Made by a program: the position numbers and the translations under genes. DNA of 60,000 bases, taken from Apostichopus japonicus. Lineage: Eukaryota > Echinodermata > Holothuroidea > Aspidochirotida > Stichopodidae. Positions 24,762-36,828 of the stretch are shown here, one piece after another. The notes beneath the pieces are model-generated. The model saw nothing but the letters and a program-made list of their open reading frames with translations, was not told the origin of the DNA and ran no database searches. The stretch spans positions 26,525,666 through 26,585,665 of the forward strand of contig NC_092579.1 of assembly GCF_037975245.1 (NCBI RefSeq), written 5' to 3'. Numbering within the stretch: the first letter of the stretch is position 1; every line of letters begins with the position of its first letter.

Positions 24762-25498
24762 GGGAGATTTTACCATCTTACTATATATTTTTTATCACAG
24801 TCCCATAAGATACATTTTTTTTTTTATCCTAAGCCTCTGCCATTAGAGAAACCACTTATATATCTTTGTTCATAATCAACCGTCATTAAGGTTTCTATGC
24901 GACATGAGTAATGGAAACCAGACAAAATACGGGAGATATGCAACCCAAGTAAGTGGAAGTTACATCTCATGAGACTTGTAAATTCCATTAACTTTGTACG
25001 ACATCTATGTGACTAATGGTAAAGAAAAAAGAAACAGCCATTCTTTGTTGAAAAAAAAAAATCCATAAGTAATGCTAAGATAACCTAGAGATGAGTTTGT
25101 GTGTATAAAGCATTAACAACTGCTTCCTATATGTGCGTGTGGTGTGAAATTATTCAAGTGGTATAAGTGTACGTAGTTTCAAACAGCCGTATGTTCTGAA
25201 ATTGTTTTTCAATAGTAGCGACAATCAAAATTTGGTGTATTAATGGTTTATTAATGCAAAATTACGGAAGAATTGGTGAAGAATCGGTTACCAGGTGTAA
25301 GACAGAAATATATATTTAACAAGCATTTTATCCTATAACGTTTCTTGTGAAGTTATAAACGAATTATGAAAAGGTTTAAATGACCAGTTTTAAAGTATAT
25401 GTTGCTACGTCATATTTGTGTTTTCACGTTAACAATCTCCTTTAATCTGTCTGCTGCCACCTATCCTATGTTATTTTCACTGTCGTATTTAAAATGAA
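24759..25498. other. Stretch without a recognised gene
   Basis: AT-rich sequence. Nothing was supported. Confidence 0.5.
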
Positions 25499-26140
25499 TT
25501 GAAATAATATGGATTGGATGGAGTAAGGTTTGGTTGAGTTACATAAGATTGATTTTGGATTTGATTGGAATAAGGTAAGATTGGGTTAGGTTTGGGCTGA
25601 ATTTGGTGCAGTTGTGTTTAGCTAGAATAGGCTGGTCTGGATTGGATTGAATTAGATTGAAGTGGATTCACGGGGTTGGGTTAAGACGGACTGGTTGCAC
25701 TGAGTGGAGAGCTGGACTGGATTCATGTGGCTTGTGTTGCGTTTGCTTTAATTTAGAAAACGTTAAGTTGGACTGGATAATGTTAACCGGGGTTAGGTTG
25801 GAATAGGTTGGGCTTGCTTGGGTTTTTAATGGGCTGAATGAAGTTTAATTTAGATTGAGTTGGATTGGGTTGTAATTAACTGCAGTGGATCGATCATTAA
25901 TTTGATTCGATTGGATGAAATTGAATTAAAAGCTCTATTATACTGAATTGAGGTTGTTTTTTTTTTACTGGAATAATTGGAGTTAAGCTGATTGGAAACT
26001 TTAAGGAATAAATTGAATAAGATGATATGTAGGTTTAGAACCAATTGGTTTGATTAAACTCGACTGGCTTGGGTGTGTTTGGGTTAGTTTGGATTGAATC
26101 GGAGGTTCGGGTGTAGTGAGTTGGCGTAGGTTGGATTGGA
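25499..26140. repeat. Degenerate short repeat rich in TTGGATTGG / GGTTGG
   Basis: Over about 640 bp the plus strand is strongly purine- and T-biased, and blocks such as 'ggattggatgg', 'gattgggttaggtttgg', 'ggattggattgaattagatt' and 'ggttggaataggttgggctt' recur at irregular spacing. It looks like an old, heavily mutated GGATT/GGTTG simple repeat. Two Ser/Thr/Asn-rich minus-strand frames (25850-26044, 26001-26231) derive from it. Confidence 0.65.
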
Positions 26141-26779
26141 TAAAAGTTGCCAGGTGTGTTACTTTGCAGTACAATAACATCAGAAGTGTTCTTATTTTAT
26201 TTCTCAAAGTGCTGGTTTCTCTAAACAACATCTAAAAGAAGAAAACATTCATCCAAAGTTAATATTATTGAAATATTGCGGTAGTTTTTTAAAGGAACTC
26301 AAAATATCTGTACACTTAGAATTATAATGTTGTAAAAAATTGCCTACGGATGCATCGCTCATTAATCAAATTCCGTTTTCTTTTCCCCAAATGGCTTGAT
26401 GTTGTCTCCCCTTCTACTGTTTGATTAGACCTATTTCCACGGCAGTCAATGCATCATTAATTTGTAAGAAGCTTTTAGTCCAATGGTATAAACCAAGGCA
26501 GGAGTTACTGTGACCTAACATTCTTGATCAATTCGTATATAATTCATTATTCACAAACCCTGATAGCACAGTAAGACGTAACCAAGGCTAATTGATTTGT
26601 TTTGAAAGGCCCTTATCAGGGCTGGGCGCATTTGAGAGGATTTATTTTCCGGTATCGTCAAGGTGTAATAGATTGATGTAAAAATTAATGATTTTGGAAT
26701 CGCCATCCATTGCATTGGCAAGAGAGATTACAAATATTAGGACTGTCCCGGAATTTGGAATTAAATATATTTATATATG

Positions 26780-26781
<2 letters not shown>
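26141..26781. other. Stretch without a recognised gene
   Basis: AT-rich sequence between the degenerate repeat and the SINE tail. Nothing was supported. Confidence 0.45.

Positions 26782-26815
<34 letters not shown>
26782..26815. repeat. TA microsatellite forming the SINE tail
   Basis: Pure (TA)n directly against the 3' (minus-strand) end of the SINE at 26812-27058. The element probably ends in a TA-rich tail that has expanded. Confidence 0.9.
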
Positions 26816-26818
<3 letters not shown>

Positions 26819-27058
26819 GAAAATCGTAATGAGTTGGAAAATCAAGAACAGTGAAAAAACTTTCAGCCTCCACCGGGATTCGAACCACGGGCCTTCCGCT
26901 CTGTACGCGGACACCCTAACCACTAGGCTATGGACGCTGATTGTATGTCCAGAGGTTCGAAACCGGTAAGGAAGGTCGTAATTCCACTGTAGGCGTTTGT
27001 CACCTGTATCGAACAATACTAGTTCTGTTTTTGGTGACATATTTTGCCTTACTCTAGA
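26812..27058 (-). mobile_element. tRNA-derived SINE, family A, copy 1
   Basis: A repeat of about 247 bp that appears identical to 46102-46349. On the minus strand a 72-nt tRNA-like part lies at 26937-26866. It has a near-complete acceptor stem (GCGTCCA with TGGAGGC, 6 of 7 pairs), A-box TAGCCTAGTGG, a perfect 5-bp anticodon stem (TCCGC/GCGGA) around the loop GTACAGA, and a perfect B-box GGTTCGAATCC. The T stem is degenerate. The tRNA-like part is internal: about 120 nt precede it and about 55 nt follow before the TA tail, which is unusual for a simple SINE head. It encodes no protein; its frames (such as SLVVRVSAYRAEGPWFESR) are read-through of the tRNA part. Confidence 0.85.
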
Positions 27059-28400
27059 GATCAAACATGATGATATATATATATATGTTGTTTGTTATTC
27101 TGCATATTCACTATAAAATACCGCGTTAAGACTTCGTTCACCCGCTCCCACTTGTTGCCATGGAAATGAAGCAATCTATCATTACAGAGGCAATTCGAAA
27201 TATTATATATATATGTATATATGTATGTCTAGCAATATGCATGATGTACCTTAATACTACAATTGACTTGCTTTATTCGACATTACAATTAGGTCACTTT
27301 CACAATCGTATCATTTTTCTGTTCTTTTCGTTTTCAAAGTTAGCTCAATTGAGTATACCTTTCACGTGTTTTTTTTTTTTTCTCTTTTCTTTTTTCTTAC
27401 TATTTTTTTGAATGAATATACCGACATATCTGCTCCTGAATGTGTAACCGAACCTTTCTATTTTCAATTTGTTCATTAGTTTGGACCTACTTTTTATCTC
27501 GTTGGACAAATTTACCTTCTCTCTATCTCTGTCTCCAATTTTCAAAGGTCAAGTGTCTTCATTTATTAGTCACGATATACCGTATACATACACTGTATGC
27601 GAGAAATTAGAGAACAAAACTAAGAATGATATTGAGCAGAATAAATTAACTCTCCTTGGACAATAATTGATGGCGGACAAACAAGTTTGATAGAGGATTT
27701 AGGGGGGGGGGGGTCGTTTACACTCAAAGTATATAAATTACTTATAGTTTTATAGGTAAATCATATATATTACTGTGGCGAAGGGTATACAGCAAGAACG
27801 TAAATCAAGATCGACTCGTAAACTCTCGAATTCAATTATTCAGAGTCACAGGATGACTTTAGTCAGAAATGTTGGTCGATTGATGTCATATTCCAAGAAA
27901 TAAGAGAAAGAAGTCTTTAGTGATATTATGTTCCTAGAATCCTTCAGAAATAGTCAATATGTAAACAATCGTTACAGTAAAATGTTATAATGACGTCAAC
28001 TCTTCGAGTGCAGTCCATATTATGCTAATCGGAATGTATTGTTTATTTTAAATACTAATAACATCATAAGTATATTTTGTTATCATAAATGCGTCGACAT
28101 GCTCCTTACAGTGTTGTTGGCGATGCGGTGTGTAGGTTGTGAGGGTGCGTGGGTTGTGGGGTGGTCTTATGACCGACGTGAAGTCGTGCCATCCTTGGGG
28201 ATGAGTCTAACTCAGGAATGGGCAAAATGCCGCCTGCGCGGTTTTACGCGCCCTGCCAGAAGGTTTCCAGTCATGCGCACTGCAAAACATCTTTAAGACC
28301 AAAGTGTTGGACGTTTGATTTATATATGCAGGGATGATTGTTGTTTACATGAAGTAGCGTCCAAACGTGAGGACAAATTATTTTGTGACCACAAGTACTT
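27059..28400. other. Stretch without a recognised gene
   Basis: AT-rich sequence with short TA runs, a T-run at 27369-27380 and a G-run at 27703-27712. The Cys/Trp-bearing frame at 28039-28296 has no recognisable domain. Confidence 0.45.
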
Positions 28401-28420
28401 GGGTGGGGGTGGGGTGGGGG
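28401..28420 (+). other. G-quadruplex-compatible motif
   Basis: Four G-runs separated by single T residues (GGGTGGGGGTGGGGTGGGGG). This fits the standard G3+N1-7 quadruplex pattern with the shortest possible loops. No gene lies close enough to suggest a role. Confidence 0.6.
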
Positions 28421-28574
28421 ATCCATAACTGTGCGATACTAACAAAATACTTTAAAATATGTTCCCGTCCCATCCCTCACCCAACCTTACTTACTACCTG
28501 GTTAATACGTTGTTAGTATACGTATGTATATTCTGGCAAGCATTCTGATACGTTGATACGTTTTTCACTGCATG

Positions 28575-28575
<1 letters not shown>
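28421..28575. other. Stretch without a recognised gene
   Basis: Short AT-rich spacer. Nothing was supported. Confidence 0.4.
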
Positions 28576-28673
<98 letters not shown>

Positions 28674-28716
28674 CATATATATATACATATATATATATAT
28701 ACATATATATATATAC

Positions 28717-28771
<55 letters not shown>

Positions 28772-28800
28772 CATACATATACATATACATATATGTACAT
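28576..28800. repeat. TA microsatellite with ATAC interruptions
   Basis: Pure (TA)n to about 28650, then blocks separated by 'tacata' at 10-20-bp spacing. Five long Tyr/Ile frames are artefacts. Confidence 0.95.
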
Positions 28801-30170
28801 ATCAACTGCATCTTCTCATAACGTGTATGGTTGTTGCTTTAAAGCTGCTTTACACATATATCCTACCGATGACCTTCACCACAACGTAATTTAAACAGCG
28901 ACGTAACGTTTACCTTCTTTTCTGTGAATTACTTCAGGGTTGCTTTGTCTTCAATAAGGCCTAATCAATTTGATAATGAGGGACGATTAAAGGGAAGAAA
29001 GTTTTACAGATATTATACGTACGGTAGCTTGTTTTTATGATATGTTACTTCCACGGTTTTTATCAAGTACTTGATACTGCTCAGTTACCTGTTGAAAAGG
29101 ATATGAGGTAATGTCGAATGGTAAAATGTTTGCTGCATGCTGTTTGCTATATGTTAACAGTTTTAAGATACATTTTGAACTTTTAATATTACATTCCAAC
29201 AATAAACAGTATATAGCCGAACTGACTACTTGTATAATTTCGGACAATTTTGCTGCAAAATTTTATAAACATAATCACGTGGTAATTATTTTGCTTCAGA
29301 CAAAATGATGACCTTTCACAACTTGAAGTTCGACATTTATAAATTTATTGCAAAGTATTCACTGATCAAAAATATATTAAAGGATCCAAAAAAGAAGAAG
29401 AAGAAGAAGATAACAAGTTTAAATGACAGATCTTGAAGTTTTTGACGAAACATTATCGTTGCCATAGTAACCGCGGACCATCAATATGTCCGTCTGACGT
29501 AGATAAATCCATCATGTCGGGACGGGACAATACTGCCATTTGTTTCAAATGTTATAGGTAAAAGAAAAAGTTAGTTGATGTAAATACTTTTGGAGTTCCC
29601 AATTCCGCAAAACCTCAAGTAGGAAGGAAGTTTTTATGGTAAAGAATTTCTCCCCGTCACTATTCAGTCGAGTCAATCAAATCGGATGAATTGATGAGTG
29701 GCTTGCCAGAGCAAGATTGGCCGTATAGTTATTAGTTTTATGTTTACAATTCAGCAAGCTTCGAGTCTTTTCGCAGCTTCGGTTCTCTCTCTTTCCTCCA
29801 GCGCCTATGCCACTCCTGAGCCGTCAACATGTTAGATCTATAGCACACTATATAATTGGATTAAATATTAATGTGCTGGCTTCCAGTCACAGTAGAACGA
29901 AAACATGCCAAGTGGTTGTAATCAATTCATGACTTCAATGTAAATAAACTGTCACATGAAATGAACCATATATACGGTAGGCATATATATAATGTACACC
30001 GCGGCGTGAATTCGAAATAGGCCACGTTAAAAGACCTTTCATGCATCACTATATACGGAGTCGTTACACGGTACATTATACAACATTGAATTGTATTCAA
30101 TGACAGCCTAAGTAATGGGGAAAAATGGCTTGAAGATAAAACATAATATAGCGACAAATAGGTGACAAGA
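28801..30170. other. Stretch without a recognised gene
   Basis: AT-rich sequence with a short (GAA)n at 29391-29409. Small complementary frames around 29035-29308 have no support. Confidence 0.5.
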
Positions 30171-30260
30171 ATGGCGCACCAGAACATTCCACTTCTAGAC
30201 AGGTTTCGTCTCGTCAGGCAAAGGAACCCCGGGGTATACCACTTGGCCACGGTTCTCCTA
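30171..30260 (-). mobile_element. tRNA-derived SINE fragment, family C, copy 2
   Basis: On the minus strand the sequence starts with 'aggagaacc', then the A-box TGGCCAAGTGG, a degenerate B-box region ('cggggttcctttgcc'), then 'cctgacgagacgaaacctgt' and 'agaagtggaatgttctggtg'. The body follows the same order as the element at 4577-4697. The A-to-B-box distance is too short for a tRNA, so part of the tRNA head is deleted. The head end merges into the perfect palindrome that starts at 30235. Confidence 0.6.
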
Positions 30261-30330
30261 TATATATATATTCTATATATATATATATATATATATAGAA
30301 TATATATATATAGGAGAACCGTGGCCAAGT

Positions 30331-30336
<6 letters not shown>
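30235..30336. repeat. Perfect 102-bp palindrome
   Basis: Every base of 30235-30285 pairs with 30336-30286. The outer 26 bp are TATACCACTTGGCCACGGTT plus CTCCTA, and the inner part is TA-rich with TTCTATAT. There is no spacer. The outer arm is the A-box end of the SINE at 30171-30260, so the SINE 5' end has been copied in inverted orientation around a TA core. The match stops at 30234/30337, where the right side becomes pure (TA)n. Confidence 0.95.

Positions 30337-30380
<44 letters not shown>
30337..30380. repeat. TA microsatellite
   Basis: (TA)n with one 'tatgta' variant, directly against the perfect palindrome. Confidence 0.9.
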
Positions 30381-30381
<1 letters not shown>

Positions 30382-33300
30382 GACCTGTGAGAAGTTCGAT
30401 GTAATGTTTTCCATTAGTTTTCTGACATCCATGTCTAGCCAATAGTTTGATACTCTAATTGTAACCCACAAATGTTTTATGTACCGGTTATTTATACATC
30501 TGATGAATTTCATTATATTTATTTTATTTTATAGTTTGAAACGTTTCCCCTTAACCTGCTGCAGGCTGCAGGGTTATCCCTAACAATCGAGAACAACCGA
30601 AGTAAATAGTTGTTTAAACAACCGATATCCTTTCCAACTCCGGAAGCAAGTTGATACAGTTCTCTATAATTCTATACTGTCCCCGAAACTTTTGACTGGC
30701 GAGATGTAACTGGAGATTATATGGACCCTTGAAAGCATATTCCTCTTTTAACGATAAACAAATTGAACCCCATTACCTTCAGGCAAACGTGTTTTGTTGA
30801 TGAGTTGAGGCCATGTTATTCTATAAATTCTCGGTTTGCGATCAATTTTATTCTCCCATAAACTCACAACAATTTATACGATGGTTCAGTTTGCATTTTG
30901 TAAAGAATTGATTTCCCTACATTATGCCTCAGTGTAGTTTATATATAAAAACTGGCGAAACCTCATCACAGAGGTTAAACACACTAGTTTTAGTTAAGCA
31001 ACGTAAACAATCAATTTATAAGGTATGTAATCTGATATGTGTGGATAACGTTTTTGTCTTCGCTTTCAGCGTAAGAATATCTCTACATGCGCACCTATAT
31101 AGACACATGCGTCTTTAATAGTCCCGAATGACGTCACTAGCTTATACTTTAAATTCTGTAGTCAGAAATTAAATGTTCCTTCGTGAAAAAACACATCTTG
31201 ACTAAGGGAGTAGAAGCCAAATGACGTATTAACCATAATAGGCTTGTGGTGTTTCTCTATAAAATATACGTAAGAAGTTCATTTCTTTCGATTAAGCAAA
31301 TTACGTTTTGTTCCGAGGCAGTCGACCATTAATCACGTTGTATAACTAAATTGGCTTAAATGTCCTAATTTAGTTCTGTCGTCGAATGGATGAGATTTAA
31401 AACCGGAATTTGGATATAAACATCTCTTTTTCCTTTTAGAAGCAAAAAGAAAGTAACCTCGTCCAACTTTCTGATGTTGATCGTGCGAGAGTAAGATCAA
31501 AGCTACAACACAGACCTGGCTAAGCTTTGAATAATAATGTGTTCTTTGTTTTATAAATTGGGAATTGCCATTTATAGGTTTGGCTCTGAAGAAGGACGTG
31601 TATCGTGGGGTATATTTGGGTTTTTTCGAGGGGTGGGGAGGGTTAGAGACAACGAAGGACAGGGGTAATCATCTGCAAAAAATCCTTATCAAAACTCTTA
31701 GGTAAACTAACATATATGGTTTGAATATATCCTATACTTATGATACAATACTATAACTTGATCGTACCTATAAAGATAAATGAACAGTCCGTGTTGGATT
31801 TCTCTTACATTTTTTATTTTTGCTAGAAATGACACTTTAAACGAGTGAAGACCATCAACTAAAGTGACTGGACTATTAAGTCTAATACACCAATCGTTAG
31901 GTCAGGTCCTCAGATGCAACATTAAAGTCAATGATGTAAAACATACGACTCTTATGTATAGCCTCAAATGACATGTTAAAACTATAGGTTACAATTTTTT
32001 CAAGGACAAATGGTGTTGAATATCAACCCATTAATGATATTTTGTTGTTAGTATGAAGTTAAAAGAACATGTTTGGGTTAAGTTATTTGAAACTATGGAT
32101 TAACATTAACATTGAAACATGAGTTGAATAACTGACGTCATCGTCTTTGAAGCCTTAAAGGAGCATTCCAGAGTTGGAATCATCGATAGCTATAGAAACA
32201 TAACTAGTACCTCATATTTTTCTGTTTTCTTGAACTATAACATATCGACACTCAAATTCCCGCCTAAAAGTCACCCTGTAAGCGATTCTTTATATTCCTT
32301 TCTGTGACGTAATTTGGCTTCGCTATCTATGCTCAGTTTATTATTAACGGTACAAACATGAAAATTGAATCCACTTTAGTGCATAGCATAAACACACATA
32401 ACATTTCATTTCAATTCTGTTGGAGTATTAATGATTCGACTATATTTATATAAATATATATATTTATAAAAGTAATAGCAAATGGCCATTGCAACGCCAA
32501 CCGGTACAATGTTCCTAATAAAAAATCAAACATCGTTAATGTCACATGAGCTAAGATTTTATCGACACGCTAGCATAATCATAAATCAAATATGCCTATA
32601 GGCAACGGAAATTCTTCTATCAGCAGTATTTCCCTATCTTCAGCTACTGTAAACACACGGTCTGCCCGCGGGTTTCCCATCGGCATATAGCCATCCTCGG
32701 CATTTACACTATGGACTCTCTGTGAACTAAGCACTAACGTTGAGCTCATTGAATTGTTATCGATATTCAGTCTAGATCATTTTACCCGCCTGCAAAATGA
32801 ATTTACTTTTGGCTCAGCTGTTTCATACCGCAGATTATATGGTTTTTGATTAGCTGGATCATATCCTTGACAGGTTATAAATGTGTGTCATATCAGATTT
32901 CATCGCTATTCTGCGGTAATAATTTATTTTTTTAGCCCAAACTAAAAGGCCATTATTAGATTCATCTGTAAATATCGAAGGTCGCTTATGTTGATTTTAT
33001 TTTCAACATCAAAAATATATTTTAGGGTTTAGGTAGTATAAAGATAACATAAGATATGTATGCATGGATTAGCATACGCATATAGATTCATCGTAGTCTC
33101 CCAGTTATAAACACGGTACACTTCCAGAGGTGTATTTAAGAACTCTACAGTATAAACAAAAAAGGGTGACAAGCTTCCGAATGATAAAACAAACAAACTT
33201 TTCCTGTTTTTCCATTCCAATTCCTTTGATTGCAAAAAAGCGAGAATAACAAACCTCGCTCGTCTGCCCTAAAAAAAATATATTTAAAGATTCTGACAGT

Positions 33301-33644
33301 TTCAGAGGAAACAAAATAAGACCCAAATGGGAAATAGGTGAAGATATTGAGATAGGGGTTTCAAGGTATTTATTTAAAGTACACAAAGAAGAAACGTTTT
33401 TTAAGAACAAAAAAAAAAGGTCACTGCATGTATGAGGTTCATTAGGGAGTTTGATCCTCATGGTATCATTAAAGGGATATATTCCACGCAAAAATTATAC
33501 GATATAGCTATATTTTTGTGAAGGCTTCCATATAGAAGACATAACTTATTACACACTGAGTATAGATGAAAAGTTTATCTCAATAACCTGGTTTGTGTTT
33601 TTTAAACTCTGAACAATCCTCAAAGTGGAAATTAATGACAGTGG
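30381..33644. other. Stretch without a recognised gene (3.3 kb)
   Basis: AT-rich and mostly unique-looking. A 128-codon minus-strand frame at 33105-33491 is Leu/Ser/Phe-rich without a recognisable domain. A short G-rich stretch lies at 31628-31643. No splice-bounded frame was convincing. Confidence 0.5.
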
Positions 33645-35000
33645 GTGATCAATGATATGATATGATATGATATGATATGAATATGATATGATATGATGTG
33701 ATGTGATGTGATGTGATGTGATGTGATGTGATCTGATGTGATGTGATGTGGATGTGATGTGATCTGATGTGATGTGATGTGATGTGGATGTGATGTAATG
33801 TGGATGTGATGTGATGTGGGTGTGATGCATGGATGTGATGCGGATGTGATGTGATGTGTTGTGGATGTGAAGTGATGTGATGTGATGTGGATGTGATGTG
33901 ATGTGAAGTGGATGTGATGTGATGTGGATGTGATGTGATGTGAAGTGGATGTGATGTGATGTGGATGTGATGTGGATGTGATGTGTTGTGGATGTAATGT
34001 GGATGTGATGTGATCTGATGTGGATGTGATGTGATGTGAAGTGGATGTGATGTGATGTGGGTGTGATGTGATGTGGATGTGATGTGGATGTGATGTGATG
34101 TGAAGTGGATGTGATGTGAAGTGGATGTGATGTGATGTGATGTGATGTGGAGTGGATGTGATGTGGATGTGATGTGTTGTCGATGTGATGTGATGTGGAT
34201 GTGATGTGGATATGATATGATATGATGTGATGTGATCTGATCTGATGTGGATGTGATGTGGATGTGATGTGTTGTGATGTGGATGTGATGTGGATGTGAT
34301 GTGGATGTAATGTGGATGTGATGTGATCTGATGTGGATGTGATGTGATGTGAAGTGGATGTGATGTGATGTGATGTGGATGTGATGTGGATGTGATGTGA
34401 TGTGAAGTGGATGCGATGTGATGTGGATGTGATGTGAAGTGGATGTGATGTGGAGTGGATGTGATGTGGATGTGATGTGTTGCGGATGTAATGTGGATGT
34501 GATGTGATCTGATGTGGATGTGATGTGGATGTGATGTGGATATGATATGATATGATATGATGTGATGTGATCTGATGTGGATGTGGATGTGATGTGGATG
34601 TGATGTGATGTGGATGCGATGTGGATGTGGATGTAATGTGGATGTGATCTGATGTGGATGTGATGTGGATGTGATGTGGGTGTGATGCATGGATGTGATC
34701 TGGATGTGATGTGTTGTGGATGTGATGTGATATGATGTGGATGTGTTGTGACGTGGATGTGATGTGGATGTGATGTGATGTGTTGTGGATGTGATGTGGA
34801 TGTGATGTGATCTGATGTGGATGTGATGTGATGTGGATGTGATGTGATGTGGATGTGATGTGGATGTGATGTGATCTGATGTGGATGTGATGTGACGTGG
34901 ATGTGATGTGTATGTGATGCTTGGATGTGATGTGGATGTGATGTGGATGTGATGTGGATGTGATGCATGGATGTGATGTGGATGTAATGTGATATGATTA
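33645..35000. repeat. 1.35-kb pentamer/hexamer satellite (GATGT / GGATGT)
   Basis: The array is made almost wholly of the 5-mer GATGT and the 6-mer GGATGT, with variants GATCT, GAAGT, TTGTG, GATAT and GCATG. It starts with a (GATAT)n block. Alternation of 5- and 6-mers often gives an 11-bp unit. A block of GATAT repeats followed by GATGT and GATCT occurs near 34209 and again near 34538, about 330 bp apart, suggesting a higher-order repeat. Minus-strand frames of 352 and 459 codons (His/Ile/Thr/Ser/Pro only) are artefacts: neither unit creates a stop on that strand. Confidence 0.95.
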
Positions 35001-36738
35001 TAACTGCATCTTTTAGCGTCACTTCCAAGTACTACCTTAAGGACATTTCCATTCGGAGTTGACGTAGTTTCTGTAATGTATATGGTTGTACTGTGTTGAC
35101 GTTACTTACAATTCCACTCTCTATGAGATGATATTAAATGCCGTCAGCTATAATCGTCGCACTGTACTGTTTCTACAAAATGTTCAAGCAATGTGAACAT
35201 ATTAACGAGGCAGTATGCATCAAGTCATGATCAGTGAGGTGTTCGGTGAAATGAGTAAAATTTTGTGATAACATAAGCTGGTCTGTTTAAAGTCATGGGT
35301 TAATTTGTTTTTCGAAACCTGAAATTCCTACAATTATAAAATTCTCTCCATTTCATACATATATCAAGTCAGCCTCATCTAAAATTCGACACCGATTGCC
35401 ATTTCATGATTGGTCAACCTCGACAGTGTCCCTCACTGACATATCTCGAAGTATAAGCCCCGTGGCCACAGGGGTGTCTCTTTTCAATGTTCTATACTAC
35501 GGTATATCAACAACAAAAAATTGCTATGATGTCACTCATCTTAGAGATGTATAATATAGCATGCATCGAACTTTGCAAGAACTTTTTAGCGGTTTTACCG
35601 TGAGAGTCCCTGTGACTATAGGGTAAGAATGTTTATTACATAGTGATACTGATATAAATTGGTGGTTGCAGTTGGCTATGCAATGCAATTTATTCGCAAA
35701 ACGGAAACGACACGCATGCATGGAGAAATGTTCAAATAAGACTCAAACTTGAAAGAGTATATCACTGCGACAAACAATACGTTGCTAAGATGACAAAACA
35801 ACAACAAATGTATTCCCAGTAATCGTGTATTAATAAGCCAGAGTATTTGAAAGTAACCACGCATCCTTAAACATTATTGCTACAAAAATTCGAAATTTGC
35901 GAGATAAGATATGTACCACACACTAATCAGGCGCTTCATTTTGTCTAATGGTGCATAACATTGCTGTTTAATTTTGTGACTCAAGTGAGACCCGTTACTC
36001 TGCCTCATCCCTTTACTTTTTTATTAACTCAGTAAAAAAAAAAGAATTCATGTATTATTTTGAAAATGTCAACATATATATAGTAATGTCGTAATTGAAT
36101 GGATATTCTAGCATATTCTGTATTACATCTGTACCCTGAGATCGTGATGTAAGGGGCACCTCAGCTGATTATTCTATACACCCTGAGCGACAGAACAACT
36201 TTAAAATTTCTCTCCTAGTTTGAAACGGATCGTGCGAGATCTTTTCAACAATATTAATATAAAATGAGTAATATATTCACTTAAGTCTGGGTTCTGTCAC
36301 ATTATATCTCATATTCCAGTCCTGACTTCTTTAAAGCAATAAAGATATGAAAAATTAATTAGAAGCTTTATACTTAGCAGGCAAGATCATACTTACTTCC
36401 CATGACGTGGCGAGATGCGAAAATGGTCTGTGTTATACGAAGCTATATACAGGGGAAGAATGAATGCACTTTATGGAGGCGGTGATGAATAAAATGTAAA
36501 ATAGATAGATACATGACAAGTCATATTTGACATGACCTAAATATTGATAAGCTGTATATAGTTTGTGCAAAAATATCGTATTATTATACATCCGTTTCTT
36601 CATTTTCTTGGTTGGGATTCATTTTAGTCTATGGTTTGCAACCTAAATGAGATGGAGAAATACCAAAATATGGATATCCAAACAATTATTAAAACAAGAA
36701 ATGTAACAAGGACGAAAGGAAGATAAAGAAAAGCAAAA
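35001..36738. other. Stretch without a recognised gene
   Basis: AT-rich sequence. At 36394-36386 the minus strand has a good donor-like GTAAGTATG after 'cacgtcatgggaa', but I could not define an exon around it. Confidence 0.45.
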
Positions 36739-36828
36739 GGGGCAGGGACAGAGACAGGACAGAGACAGGGACAGAGACAGGACAGAGACAGGACAGAGAC
36801 AGGGACAGGGACAGAGACTGGGACATGG
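36739..36828. repeat. GGGACAGAGACA minisatellite
   Basis: Alternating 'gggacagagaca' and 'ggacagagaca' units over about 90 bp, decaying to 'ctgggacatggaca'. The minus-strand frames here (repeated Ser-Leu-Cys-Pro or Pro-Val-Ser-Val) are artefacts. Confidence 0.9.

Noticed and set aside
26866-26937. Functional tRNA gene on the minus strand
   Set aside because: The T stem is degenerate, and the same 72 nt occurs within a longer repeat at 46157-46228, so it is a SINE component.
26771-27064. 97-codon minus-strand frame, and the 178-codon frame at 45795-46331
   Set aside because: They are translations of the family A SINE, including its tRNA-like part, and of adjacent TA/TG tracts.
30540-30575. 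Transposon end suggested by CAGGGTTATCC near 30568
   Set aside because: It resembles the family 4 terminus for only nine bases, and there is no partner end or internal similarity.
33632-35028. Minus-strand frames of 352 and 459 codons
   Set aside because: They consist almost only of His, Ile, Thr, Ser and Pro, and coincide exactly with the GATGT/GGATGT satellite, whose units create no stop on that strand.
36386-36440. Small minus-strand exon ending at GTAAGTATG
   Set aside because: The donor is good, but I could not define a convincing acceptor-bounded frame, and the candidate would be about 45 nt with no coding signal.
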